64,000 nucleotides of DNA from Pomphorhynchus laevis (taxonomy: Eukaryota; Acanthocephala; Palaeacanthocephala; Echinorhynchida; Pomphorhynchidae): assembly GCA_012934845.2 (NCBI GenBank), contig WNNJ02001838.1:1-64000 (forward strand), written 5' to 3'. The notes below the pieces were generated by a model that saw only the letters and a list, made by a program, of their open reading frames with translations, did no database searches and was not told where the DNA came from. Positions 1-9,455 of the stretch are shown piece after piece; within the stretch, counting starts at the first letter, position 1, and the number at the start of each line of letters is the position of its first letter. The translations under genes and the position numbers were made by a program.

Positions 1-768
1 GTGAAGATACTGATGTACACCAAGAATTTATATTATGTTGACGACCCTGATGCGCGTCAGTTCTACCCTATTTCGGGTGTGCCTCAAGGTTTCCCACTTT
101 CTCATATCTTAAATCTTGCTTCCTCCATTAACCTATTCAAAATATTTAAACGCAAACAACGTCTTAAGGTGTATGCTGATGACACCACAGCCATGTTCTC
201 TGGACAAAGATGCAAAGACTTAGTCTCTGACATCAGCTGGTTCTTTTTAAGATTAAAAGACCAGTTACCCATATCTAATCTTATTTTAAACTCAGCTAAA
301 TCGCAAGTGGTCGTCTTTCATGGCACCCCTGCTACAAAGCAAAAACTTAAGAGATTAGCACTCTCTAAGCTCTCCTCCATATTTGCCTCTGAACCACTCC
401 CCACCTTCACAAGTCGAGTAAAATACCTGGGGTTCACCATTATGGTGAACTGGTCGACGAAAGCTGACCTGGATAAACTCAAACGTATCCTGAAGAAAGC
501 TAGGTGGGCCCTGAAACGGGCTCAGCATCTGTCATTGAACGGGAAAACCCAGGTGCGCCTCTGGGGCACCTGGGCTATTTCGGGATTAGTCTTCTTCTCA
601 ATAGGACGTCCTCCAGTTCAAAGGCTAAGGTTTCTTAAGCTCTTCGTCTCTCGTTTACCCAGCATAGTCCGCTCCGACTGGATTCTTCTGGAAGTGCAAG
701 ACCCCGGGTGGTTCAGTCGGAAGGCGGCGTGTTGGATCGGTTGGGGGCTCAGATCCCTATGGATTTGA
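1..768 (+). CDS. R1-like LINE reverse transcriptase, C-terminal part (5' end outside window)
   Basis: The first 255 codons stay open to a stop at 768. The protein closely matches the C-terminal part of the RT at 9456-11151: motif B (GVPQGFPLSHIL), the catalytic box VYADDTTAMFSG (YADD) near residue 60, then the same thumb and tail (KYLGFTIMVNWS, KKARWALKRAQHLSLNG). Motif B reads GFPLSH where active RTs usually have GSPLSP, so this copy is probably a relic even though its frame is open. The reading frame is older than the window start, so the displayed ATG-like start is not a true start. It belongs to the R1/jockey-type LINE family seen three more times here (9456-11273, 59200-59995, 61670-64000). 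Confidence 0.85.
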   Translation: MKILMYTKNLYYVDDPDARQFYPISGVPQGFPLSHILNLASSINLFKIFKRKQRLKVYADDTTAMFSGQRCKDLVSDISWFFLRLKDQLPISNLILNSAKSQVVVFHGTPATKQKLKRLALSKLSSIFASEPLPTFTSRVKYLGFTIMVNWSTKADLDKLKRILKKARWALKRAQHLSLNGKTQVRLWGTWAISGLVFFSIGRPPVQRLRFLKLFVSRLPSIVRSDWILLEVQDPGWFSRKAACWIGWGLRSLWI

Positions 769-902
769 GGCCATAAAAATAAAAAGGAATTGAAGACAAA
801 AGAGATAAAGATGAAAGAAGAAAAATTTCTCTGTTATGACTGATTTTTGACATTTTTGACATTATCCACATTGATGTTTTGCTATTAATAAAATCTATTA
901 TT
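1..902 (+). mobile_element. 3' part of R1-like LINE, copy 1
   Basis: This is the RT tail plus a 3' UTR of about 130 bp ending in AATAAA at about 886 and a short ATT-rich tail. The 3' UTR differs from the copy ending near 11273, apart from the terminal TTAATAAAA, so the two are different subfamilies or old copies. Confidence 0.75.
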
Positions 903-1114
903 ATTAAATTTTTATTTTTGTATATTGTTTATACCGAAAGCTTAAGTAGCTAATAAATACATCAACATTAATAATGAAATATCAAAACATACACGATTTT
1001 AACATTTTAAATTTTTGTAGTTCTCATAAACTTATTAGTTAATTCATAAAATTAATATAAAACTTATTAGTAATCATATCTTAGTAGTTAATTTAATTAT
1101 CAGTTAATTCGTTA

Positions 1115-1290
1115 TAAGCATGTATTTGGCGATGCTGCTATATTATCTCGAGAAATAAGGACGAAACTTAATAGCAGCAGTTTCTTCAAATAACCTATGA
1201 TCTTAATTTTAATACATCATATATTATTTATTAGTCAATTCATAAAAATTGATTTTTATTTTAAATGTTAACTTTATATAAATAAGTTAT
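1115..1290 (+). repeat. Dispersed structured repeat, family E copy 1
   Basis: It shares an ordered set of blocks with copies near 6.1 kb (minus), 6.6 kb and 22.4 kb: ATTTGGC, GCTGCTAT, a C-GAGAAA block, ACGAAAC, a complementary ATAGCAGC, then TTTCTT. GCTGCTAT pairs with ATAGCAGC and GAGAAA with TTTCTT in a crossed order. In this copy the CTGATGA seen in other copies has decayed to CAAATAA. The shared tail is TTATTTATTAGTCAATTCATAAAAATTG-like sequence. Confidence 0.6.
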
Positions 1291-1334
1291 AAAATTTTAT
1301 AGTTATTTATTTTTTATAATTATTTATCTTTATT

Positions 1335-1553
1335 TTAAAATATAAATATATCTTATCGTTTTATCATTATTTTAATCGTATAAAATCTTATATAATTATT
1401 TATTATTTATCTTTATTTTTAATTAATATATAGTATAACATTAACAATAATTTAAAATATTTATCACTTTTTTAAAATATAAATATATCTTATCGTTTTA
1501 TCATTATTTTAATCGTATAAAATCTTATATAATTATTCATTATTTATTTTTAT
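1335..1553. repeat. Direct repeat, about 82 bp, two copies 137 bp apart
   Basis: The segment beginning AAAATATAAATATATCTTATCG occurs at about 1337 and 1474 and stays nearly identical for about 80 bp. It is AT-rich with no coding content. It is probably a slippage product or internal repeat of the family E or Penelope tail region. Confidence 0.6.
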
Positions 1554-2043
1554 TTATAAAATATGTAGACACAGTTCATCTGTTTTGTTCTACTGACATG
1601 TTATTATTGACCTGTTGACTTTGTTTTCCCGGTAATATAACCTCTGTCAGAAATACTGAAACTATGTATCATAGATAAGACGTTATTATTTCTATGGTAA
1701 TTTTCAAGCAAGTTTGATATTTTTTTATTTATTATATGTTAACTTGAAAAATAAAAAAGTTTGCATCACAAGATGTTTACATTTTAAAATGTTAAACGAT
1801 TAAATGTTAAATGTTAAATGCTTCACGTGATCACGTTTAAATGACCAGGTAAATGACCAATAGACAGGTCCCATAGCACGTGTAGAGAAGGTGGTATATC
1901 TTTCTAGATCTTGTTATAGCCTGCGACTGCCTTAAGCAAGGCAGTTACTTGTCAGATGCAGATGGATGGCCTTTGTAAGTTTGGTCTGAGTCAACTTACC
2001 TAGTGGCGACAGAAAACGCAACGTTAACAATTATGGCTTATAT

Positions 2044-2340
2044 ATGTACTCAAGCAGTACTAAAGATTTTAATTTCAAATCTTTCAACCGTAACAGAAAA
2101 AATTGTATAGTTTGTGATGTTATAAATAATAATTGTATCGTAAGTAATACGACAAACAAATGTTTTTCATTAAATATTAATAATAATTGTAACTGCAATA
2201 CCGCAGGTGTAGTGTATCTAATACAATGTACATGTGGATTGCAATATATAGGAAAAACATATCAAATGTTAAAAACTAGGTTTAGGCAACACATTTATAA
2301 TATACAGCATAATAGTCAAACTAACAGAATAGGTAACTGA
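2044..2340 (+). CDS. Penelope-like element GIY-YIG endonuclease domain (fragment)
   Basis: 98 residues. The C-terminal half carries the GIY-YIG signature: VVYLIQCTCGLQYIGKT followed by a basic helix with R and H (TRFRQHIYNI). Upstream is a Cys-rich linker (CIVCDVI...CNCN), as in Penelope-like elements, where this endonuclease follows the RT. The domain is cut short after the first helix, so the later catalytic Glu is missing and the enzyme cannot be complete. The RT for such an element occurs elsewhere (6941-7810 minus, 41944-43090 plus) in the same AT-rich codon style, but no RT lies directly upstream here. Confidence 0.75.
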   Translation: MYSSSTKDFNFKSFNRNRKNCIVCDVINNNCIVSNTTNKCFSLNINNNCNCNTAGVVYLIQCTCGLQYIGKTYQMLKTRFRQHIYNIQHNSQTNRIGN

Positions 2341-2568
2341 GTCTAAGCATATTAAATTATTTATAAATTTAAAAAATTATAAATAATAATAAAATAATTA
2401 AAAAATTATAAACAATTATAAATAATTAATATTTTTTATTTAGATTTTTTTATTACTTATATCAAGTTAAAATTTAAGATCGAAATTTAAAATAAAAGTC
2501 AATTTTATGAATTGACTAGCAGTTGTATTTCATAAAAAAATATCAATGAAAATCACAACGTTTTAAAA

Positions 2569-2862
2569 TTAATCGTCCTTTTCAACAGAGTCGGCTGTTT
2601 CGTTTTTATCGTCCTCTGTACTATCATCAGTTGTTGTATCCTCATTGCTATCGTCGTCTTCTACCGAAGTTTCATAATCGGATTCTTCTTCGTTTGCTTT
2701 ATCCTTTTTATCCGCTTCCAGTTGCACATTCTCGTCTGTGTCATTCTGTATTGCCTCTGATAATTGTTCTTGCACGTCACTTACAACTGAGACAATTTCA
2801 CTAGTTCCGTGAGTGATAACATTCTCGTCTTCGTATCTTTCCTCTGCCCATCCAGCTGTCGT
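2569..2862 (-). CDS. Acidic low-complexity open frame, unrecognised
   Basis: The frame is open on the minus strand from about 2862 and contains an ATG-initiated 68-residue ORF (2775-2569). The last 40 residues are almost all D, E, S, T and N (ETSVEDDDSNEDTTTDDS). It lies downstream of the RLE-type element on the same strand and could be an acidic tail of that element, a piece of a host exon, or chance. No domain is recognisable. The amino-acid bias is stronger than the AT-rich background predicts, so I list it at low confidence. Confidence 0.3.
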   Translation of the reverse strand, partial: TTAGWAEERYEDENVITHGTSEIVSVVSDVQEQLSEAIQNDTDENVQLEADKKDKANEEESDYETSVEDDDSNEDTTTDDSTEDDKNETADSVEKDD

Positions 2863-3108
2863 TTATCCGGACAACGCATTGATGCCATTCTCAGTCGATT
2901 TCATCAAGAAATGATCTTCCGCTCCATCCATGACTTCTTTATCTAATCGGTCCTGGTCATCGTCGTACAACACTCCTTGTTCGCCTGTATCCTGAACTTA
3001 ACCTTCTGTCTGGGTAGCGGACGCGGCAATGATCGCCTCTAACATACACGCCGCATTGCCCCTTTGAACAGCAGCGCTTAGACGCTGTATGAAGAATGAA
3101 CCGGCGCG

Positions 3109-3639
3109 CTAGTCTGCAGTGACCCGACCTAGCCTCTTTCCCAAATCCTGGAAGAACTTGGTGGCCGATGTACCAAATGCTCCAAGTGTCTTGATAGCTA
3201 ACAGCACAAATGAGTATTGAGTATGGTCAATATAATCGTACTTGTGCGTTTTCAATTCATCTGCATCCGTTGATACACATCCTGTGCCATCGATGGCACG
3301 AGTAATGTGACTCTTTGCCAGCGTGTTTGGACATGTAAAGTCCCATACCAAGAGCTTTTTGATCACCCATGGTATTAGAGATCCACCATCCGGTCATTTA
3401 CCGTCAATTCGGCTGAGACCATTTGGCTCCAGTCGACAAGGGACGTCGGCGGCTGTAAGTGCCATCTTGATTTGGTTATTAATCTCATCATTGCGGGTGT
3501 AACGACTGCGTGTTCTAGGGCAATCCAACCCATGTCTTCCGAAACAGGCGATTCGTGATCCACAACCGCATACCTGGGTTGTACAGATCGGTAGGCCCAA
3601 ACGCAAAGCGACAGCAATTGTCATGCTATTGTCGCCCAC
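3109..3639 (-). pseudogene. CCHC zinc motif and PD-(D/E)XK-like endonuclease of the RLE-type element
   Basis: The first part (3639-3394) reads VCGCGSRIACFGRHGLDC, a C-x-C...H-x3-C motif, and continues VPCRLEPNGLSRIDGK. After a frame change it reads RPDGGSLIPWVIKKLLVWDFTC: an invariant PD, about 15 residues, then D. This is the R2-type endonuclease PD...D pattern. The final part (TLAKSHITRA... KFFQDLGKRLGRV) matches the C-terminus at 34340-34636. The enzyme would nick the DNA target to prime reverse transcription; here it is broken by one frameshift. Confidence 0.75.
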
Positions 3640-4158
3640 TCAAGTTCCAAACGCGGTTATCGGTATTGCCGACAGAAATCCTTCTGAAAATGGAGACAAA
3701 ACTGCTTTTAGATGTGCTCTGCTTACCTCATCCGTTGCGCTCCGAACCAGGCTTTCGTGACGTATATTTAGCAATGGTTGAGTCCACTGTCTCTGTAGGT
3801 GTGTTTCCAGTGGAATATCAGCCCCGCATATGCTTTGCCACTCCATCAATTCATGTACATAAGCAGCATCGTCATCTGCTATAAAGCCAGGACGGACGTT
3901 TTGTAGGATTGAACCCGTTAGACTCTGAGATCCCCTTACCGATGCCAAAAAGGCTGGCCCGGCGGTATTTTGCATTGATGGGATTCTCAGTCCTTCCATT
4001 TTAACCGTTAATGTTGCATGATTCCACGCGCTGTCATTCAGCGGGATATAAAGAGTATTTTCCAGGGCTAACCGTAACATTCTGTCGTATCTCGGGTTTC
4101 GTTGCTTTGGTAGCATGGCGAGCTTCTTAATACTTGGATTAAACCAGGCCGGGAACAT
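3640..4158 (-). pseudogene. RT thumb / connector block of the RLE-type element
   Basis: 172-residue frame directly after the catalytic box. It carries the connector pattern of this LINE group: SAWNHATLTVKMEGLRIPSM, then ASVRGSQSLTGSIL. It runs into the zinc/endonuclease block in a new frame at 3639. Confidence 0.6.
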
Positions 4159-4249
4159 AACCTAAATGTGCTATGCACGAATATCGGAGATAAGTTCGGT
4201 GCTATTACCCCCAATCGTATAGTCGTCCATGTACCACGCAGAAATGGGG

Positions 4250-5098
4250 GAAATCGTCGATTCGACCACATCATGTATAGCAGCACAAAATAGCAAAGGC
4301 CCAAGCGGATCGTCTTGCTGTACTCCCTGCTCTGAAGGCACCACAAACTTTCTTAAATAAAGATTGCTCGGTTTTGCGTATCATGTTCTTATTCATGGCA
4401 GAATTACAGAAAAGCGTCTAGAAATTAACTCGAAAATCGCGTCCCGGCTTACACAGTTAAAAGCGTTCTGAAAATCGATCTTCACAAGAGCGGATTCCGG
4501 TGTCAGATCGTTGCGCAAAAATTAAGCGTTGCATAGACGATGGCTTCCGCTCCTCTTTTTACACCGACTCCAAATTGGCGAAGCATCAAGAATTCTAACG
4601 CCATATCAGACACTCGGCGGTTTGCAACCTTGGCGATTATTCGGCGCAACGTATTCCCCATATGAAAAGGGCGAATACCCCGTCTGGCTTCCGAACGGCT
4701 AAAAGCTTTGCTCCGCAAAAGTCCGAGGATACTGAGAGTGTTACCTATCCAGCCGGTGCTGAGTTTACAAAATCGGTCAGCGCATCGATGAGTCGACTTC
4801 CATTTATTCCTGCGGATGGTCCAGTTAAGTCGAGTAAGTGCAGTGCGCTCAACCCATCGATGCCCGAAGATCAAGCTCTTGGTAATGATCGCAAAGCTGA
4901 CACGATGAAGAGTCGGGTAACATGAAGCAAATCGACCACAACACCATCTGACTGCGTTGAGTGGGATGACGTTTCACTGTTTGGATGCTTCGCACGCATA
5001 ATGTTAAATAGCTGTTCGTCTGTAGTGGCAATGTTATTGGCAGAGCTAATCAAGCGAATTGCCCCAGTCACGTCCTCATCGTTGATCTTTTCGGACAC
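4250..5098 (-). pseudogene. Reverse transcriptase core of the RLE-type element
   Basis: RT motifs appear in order but in several frames. They are SGIDGLSALHLLDL (about 4860), KPDG...IRPFHMGNTLRRIIAKVANRR (about 4690-4620), FGVGVKRGAEAIVYA (about 4570), KIDFQNAFNCVSRDAIF (motif A, about 4480-4420), EQGVQQDDPLGPLLF (motif B, about 4335) and WYMDDYTIGG (catalytic DD, about 4230). The QGVQQGDPLGP type of motif B marks this lineage; here one G has become D. At least three frameshifts make the copy inactive. Confidence 0.8.
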
Positions 5099-5125
5099 TT
5101 GTCGACAGAGACGATATTCTTCTCG

Positions 5126-5566
5126 CTAAGCGGTTTTAGCTCCGTCAGCTTCTTTGCGTTTCGATATATGTAGAGCTACAGGTTTAGCTAGTAGAGATCC
5201 TCGGTTAAATGTATTGCATCGCTCACGCATATGGTCGCTCAACGCTTTAATGACGCGTCCATCGGTTTTCTTTGGAGTGGAAGCGCAAGCGCGTATTTTG
5301 AAAAACAAAAGTTCAGCACATACCCATTGTTCTATCGGCGTCTTCATTACCGAGGTAAGCAATGACGTCAATTTTCTAGTTACGGCTCCTCTGATCCCCC
5401 GTTGGATTCTTCGTACTGTACGTGTTTCCGCATTCATCCATCGATTTAAAACTGCTTTTACACAGATCTCATTTGAAATTATGTCTTCATCTTGTTGAAG
5501 ATGAGAGATATCAACGCTGTTGTGGATATATCGATTCGAAGGTGTGACAATAACTACCGGTGGCAT
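5126..5566 (-). pseudogene. Spacer block between finger and RT of the RLE-type element
   Basis: 146-residue basic, helix-rich frame (RWMNAETRTVRRIQRGIRG; RKLTSLLTSVMKT). It sits between the N-terminal finger and the RT, where related elements have an Arg-rich region. There is no independent domain match. It ends at a stop; a short RT-proximal block (EKINDEDVTGAIRLISS, 5098-4871) follows in another frame. Confidence 0.5.
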
Positions 5567-5578
5567 ACCCGAACCGCG

Positions 5579-5893
5579 TCATCCCGGGGCACGGCCATGC
5601 TTACGAAAAAATCCAATTGCCATTGCGACGAAACTACACTTGCAGACTGAACATCGTACATTTATAGTTGGCAGTTCCCTGTTTTGTACGATTTGGTAAT
5701 TTTGGTTTGGTGCTTTCATGAAGCTTTGGCTATTGATGTTGGGATGATCTACTGGATGTTGTGTAAGAGTATCTGGTAAATCTTCGGCCTTATTCGTTGT
5801 TAGTTGTATGTTGTTATCCATTGACGAAGCCGTAACGCGGCGAAAGTTTATAAACTTCTCACAGACGTTTTCGGTAAAATATCGTTTAAGCAT
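5579..5893 (-). pseudogene. N-terminal zinc-finger block of the RLE-type element
   Basis: 104-residue frame. Its C-terminal end reads CSVCKCSFVAMAIGFFRKHG, a CxxC...H pattern like the N-terminal finger of R2-class LINEs, which usually binds target DNA. The second His is absent or displaced, so zinc binding is uncertain. The next block begins 12 bp downstream in a different frame. Confidence 0.55.
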
Positions 5894-6054
5894 ATATTGT
5901 ATTGTGTGTTTAAGCTGTTAAAATTTTGTAACTAGACTAATACTACTAATATATTGATGAACTGAAATTGACGATTGTATGTTTTTTATATCTCAAACTT
6001 TTTTAAGCCGTTTTTGAATTAACTTAAATAATAGACGACCTATCAAAATAAAAA

Positions 6055-6180
6055 CTCGAGGTCATCGTGAGGAACTGCATTGTTTTCATATTTCAGCTCT
6101 ATTCCTCGACCTAACATAGCAGCGGTGGCAAAAACATGCTAATGTCATATTTCCTCTGATGAAATTTGCTTATCTAGTGA
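6055..6180 (-). repeat. Family E structured repeat, copy 2
   Basis: Read on the minus strand it contains GCATG, CACCGCTGCTATGTT, AGGTC, GAGGAATAG, CTGAAAT, CAGTTCCTC and ACGATGACCTC. GAGGAA is perfectly complementary to TTCCTC, a six-pair helix. ACGATGA replaces the CTGATGA of the other copies. Confidence 0.6.
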
Positions 6181-6589
6181 ATCTTATTCAAATAAAAATA
6201 TATTACTTATTATAAACCATAAAAATTTGCGTTTAATAGTTTAAATTTATTCTTTATATTATTGTGTTGATTTATATATTTTACTATATTTTGTTTAATT
6301 GTATCTTTATAGAAAACTAGTTTAAAATATGTATCTTTTAGATTATTTAAATGATTTTGAATTATTTTAATTATTTTAAATGATTATGATATGTATCTTT
6401 ATTGGCTTTTTCAAAATCATTCAAATAATTTATATTAAATACCATCAAACAGAAAATAGTAAAAAAAAATCGACACAATAATATTAAAATTAAATTTAGC
6501 ATCATTAGCGGAAAATTTTTATGGATGGATAATAAATAATATACTTTGTATTAGAATAGGATACTATATTATCAAATTTAATCAGAGGA

Positions 6590-6860
6590 AATACGTCCTT
6601 AGCACGCATTTGGCCCCGCTGCTATGTTGGGTTGATGAATTAGGGGCCAAAGCCTGATAACATAGAAGTTCCTTCTGATGACCTCTAATCCTTATTCTAA
6701 TACATTGTATGTTATTTATTAGACAAATCATAAAAATTGATTTCTATTTTAAATTTCAATTTTTTATTTTAAGTTGATATAAGTTATATAAAATCTTATT
6801 ACAATTATTTATAGTTGTTTATTATCTAATTATTAAATTTTCATTTATTGATTTTGCATT
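6590..6860 (+). repeat. Family E structured repeat, copy 3
   Basis: This copy has TTGGCCCC...GGGGCCAA (8-bp complement) and CTATGTT...AACATAG (7-bp complement) in crossed order, followed by TTCCTTCTGATGACCTC. Downstream it shares the TTATTTATTAG / AATTCATAAAAATTG tail with copies near 1.2 and 22.5 kb. It lies just before a minus-strand Penelope RT fragment. Confidence 0.65.
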
Positions 6861-6940
6861 ATTATTTTTATTTATTTTTTATATAATTTTATTAATTAAT
6901 TTTTATTTATTTTTAATTTTATAATTATATTAAAGACAAA

Positions 6941-7462
6941 CTAGTTTAGCTGATTTGATTTATATAGTTCAAATTTATTTTTTAAATATTCATATTCTAT
7001 AGCACTTAAAAATAAATCAGTTATAATTGGGCTACTATTATCATCCGTTGGAAAACCTTTTACTTGTCTAAATATATATGCCCCTACCTTTAAATAATTT
7101 TGATTTATTAAAATATTTAAGGATTCTAATAATTCAATTTTATCCATATATTTATATTTACTTGATGGTTTAATTTTTGTTAGATATGCGTTAAAATTAT
7201 TATAAAATATATATGTATATCCTTTTCCGAATATAAGATTAATTAATTTTACTAACGCTTCTTTAATATCTACTAAATCTAGATTTGTATAAAGCGTACT
7301 AAAATCGTATGTATTTATATTTTGAAAATTTATTCCTTTTGTCTGTTCTAAAAATTCTTTTGTAGAATTAATACTGAAATAGTGTTTTATAACAGTATTA
7401 ATTTCGATTACCTTGCAATATTTTTTAAAGTGTGCTTTAATTACTTTAAGTATTTTATTCAT
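6941..7462 (-). CDS. Penelope-like reverse transcriptase, central part (relic)
   Basis: 173 residues with the Penelope RT pattern: NINTYDFSTLYTNLDLVDIKEAL (motif A region, near residue 50), then FRQVKGFPTDDNSSPIITDLFL (motif B). Active elements usually read Q-x-x-G-I-P-M-G-x-N-x-S-P; FPTDDN here shows loss of the GG turn. The catalytic YxDD box is not reached before the stop. A nearly identical segment sits at 42033-42323 (plus) and decayed ones at 13551-14470 (minus). Confidence 0.8.
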   Translation of the reverse strand: MNKILKVIKAHFKKYCKVIEINTVIKHYFSINSTKEFLEQTKGINFQNINTYDFSTLYTNLDLVDIKEALVKLINLIFGKGYTYIFYNNFNAYLTKIKPSSKYKYMDKIELLESLNILINQNYLKVGAYIFRQVKGFPTDDNSSPIITDLFLSAIEYEYLKNKFELYKSNQLN

Positions 7463-7546
7463 ATAGACAGAAAGTGGTTTTAATGTACATTTAAACGCAC
7501 TACATATGAACCTAGGTTTTATTGGATTTTTATGTAATTTTGGATT

Positions 7547-7810
7547 CTAATATAATATAGGTATAGTTTTATTATCTAATTCAACCTTTATACCCTTTTT
7601 ATCCATTATAGAACAGTGACTTGTAATAATTGTTTCAAAACTCAACTCACTACGTTCATATGTTGGATTTACATTTAAATCATTATAATTAACTTCTTTC
7701 ATCAGTATATCATAATAAAGCTTTTTGCATATGAAGACAAAGTTATTACTAGCTTTATCAATAGTTGTTATTATATAGTTTTCCTTTAATTTAGTAAGTT
7801 CTGTATACAT
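7547..7810 (-). pseudogene. Penelope-like reverse transcriptase, N-terminal part
   Basis: 87-residue frame upstream (on the minus strand) of the 6941-7462 block. The segment IITTIDKASNNFVFICKKLYY fits the RT finger region of Penelope-like elements, where a D-K-G/A-x-x-x-V pattern binds nucleotide. A frame break of about 85 bp separates it from the next block. Confidence 0.6.
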
Positions 7811-8562
7811 ATCTTTATTAATTTAATCTTTCTTTTATAATTGTTTGTTATTTTCATTTTATTTTTAAGTTTTTTTTATTATAAGTTTTTTAAATGTTTA
7901 TCTTTGATGTATTTAAGCTTTTACAATTAATCAGTTTACCAAAGTAAGCATTTAAGTAATTATATAACGAAATTTTTTAAAGTGTGCTTTAATTACTTGA
8001 ATTATTTTATTCATATAAACAGAAAGTAGTTTTAATGCATATTTAAATAATAATTTATTTCAAAAATTATATTTCATAAACATATGAGATTAATTAGACG
8101 TGTTATTTTATTCAATCAGATTGTAGCTTTTGCGAGTAGATTTTCTTTAATTGACTTTTATTTCAAGCAAATTACAATTGATTTCATGTAATCACAGTCC
8201 CAATTTATGGGCATACTTCGCGATATATTTAAAGATTTTTTATTTCATTTATCGATACTGGCCTTATCTATAAATTATAACAATGTAACCGACTTTTCTC
8301 AATATTTATCATTATGCATATTTATTATTTAATGATATATTATAAATGATATATAAATATATTATTATTTATTTGGAAAATAAATAAATTTTTTATTTTG
8401 TTGTGTAATTTGCAAACATTTCAAATATATTATTTTACTCAATATACGTATGGAAATAAATTTTAAGTATTCGATGGTAACTTTAGATAATTTTGAGGCA
8501 CTTTTAAATTATTTAGCATCGTAATAAGCTATAAAAGTAGCTTGTTAAAAAATTCAAACCAA
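7811..8562. other. AT-rich spacer with a short Penelope echo
   Basis: At 7975-8045 about 70 bp repeats the sequence around 7430-7500 (TTTAAAGTGTGCTTTAATTAC...CATATAAACAGAAAG). This is a second small piece of the same Penelope RT start region. No gene was seen in the rest. Confidence 0.55.
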
Positions 8563-8612
8563 ATACCTCCCACTACTGCCGGTCCTTCTCTGCATCCAGT
8601 AGTGGGAGGTAT
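8563..8612. repeat. Perfect 16-bp inverted repeat with 18-nt loop
   Basis: Left arm 8563-8578 (ATACCTCCCACTACTG), right arm 8597-8612 (CAGTAGTGGGAGGTAT). It is unusually G+C-rich for its surroundings. Possible identities are a transcribed hairpin or the terminal repeats of a tiny non-autonomous element. Confidence 0.8.
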
Positions 8613-8938
8613 CTGAAACTAATGAGTCAAAATAATGACGAAACGGTACCTAGTATCGTTTTGTCGATTCCTTCGTGGCTGCCACATCATACACACAAAT
8701 CAATAAATATGATAAATTATAAAATATTTGTTAAACCAATATCCGGTTTATTATTCAGCATCAATAACAAACGTCAAAATAACGACACAAACAGTATGTA
8801 TCTAATACTTTTATACTTTTAAAGAAACTGTTTGATCAGGCTAAATAAAGAAACTGCTTTAAAATCATGACATTATAAGAAAAATACCACTAGATAATTT
8901 TCCAGTTAAATGTGCCATGCTATGATGTGCCAGATTAG

Positions 8939-9455
8939 TAAGAATGGCGTATTTGAGCAATCACACATTAAGGACGAAATAAGTAAAGCGACAGCGTGAC
9001 TGACACAGAGTCGCAACGAAATCTAAATATAAACTTCGGCATATTCAACCCACATTGGCCAGAACTTAAAATTGGTATAAAATCTTGGGTGAAGAGGTTT
9101 TTACTCAAGTAAATATTTGGAGACATGTTTATGCCATAAAGAACATGCAACAAAACACTAAAGTAATATGCTAATGTATGATAATGTTTTTATTTGCAGT
9201 GACCAGTGCGATCAAATGTTTGCTTGCAGGTCTACTAATACCCAAATAATTACCAAAATATTGAAATATCACTAGAAGTCACATGATTGCGTAGATTATG
9301 AATCCGAGAAGAAAACGCTTGAAAGATGTGAACAAAGATGTACGAATGTGGGCAGGTAAAGAGTTCCAGACTAAAAATGAACCAATAGAGTAAGATAGAT
9401 GATCAAAGTTTAATCAGCAAACTTTGATGAGTATTTTAAGACAAAATACTCTCGT
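8939..9455 (+). repeat. 517-bp direct repeat, left copy (target duplication)
   Basis: Identical as read to 11274-11790 with no indels (constant offset 2335). It flanks the R1-like insertion exactly. It has no recognisable gene content; the small minus-strand ORFs in it are the same in both copies. Confidence 0.9.

Larger units (their letters stand above)
903..2043. other. AT-rich non-coding stretch with internal repeats
   Basis: No coding signal was seen. It contains a family E repeat (1115-1290), a direct repeat of about 82 bp (1335-1416 and 1472-1553, offset 137) and otherwise simple A+T sequence. A short TTAAATG run near 1780-1825 is low complexity. Confidence 0.6.
3109..5893 (-). mobile_element. 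RLE-type (R2-like) non-LTR retrotransposon, decayed near-complete copy
   Basis: In minus-strand order, blocks in different frames give an N-terminal Cys-His finger, a spacer, RT motifs, a thumb region, a CCHC zinc motif and a PD-(D/E)XK-like endonuclease. This is the layout of LINEs with a restriction-like endonuclease at the C-terminus. Frameshifts and stops separate the blocks, so it is a pseudogene. Base composition is richer in G+C than the flanks, which fits an insertion. Related fragments lie at 34256-34640 (same C-terminal domain); a second, more distant lineage is at 35592-37030 and 59996-61660. Confidence 0.8.
5894..6940. other. AT-rich non-coding stretch with two opposed family E repeats
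   Basis: No gene was seen. Family E copies lie at about 6055-6180 (minus) and 6590-6860 (plus), with about 400 bp of A+T-rich filler between them. Confidence 0.6.

Noticed and set aside
8968-9153. 61-residue minus-strand frame, identical at 11303-11488
   Set aside because: Its identity reflects only the 517-bp duplication. No domain, and no evidence of coding.
9424-9455. ATG at 9424 as start of the R1-like RT protein
   Set aside because: These codons lie inside the 517-bp target repeat, so they are host DNA read through into the LINE by chance.
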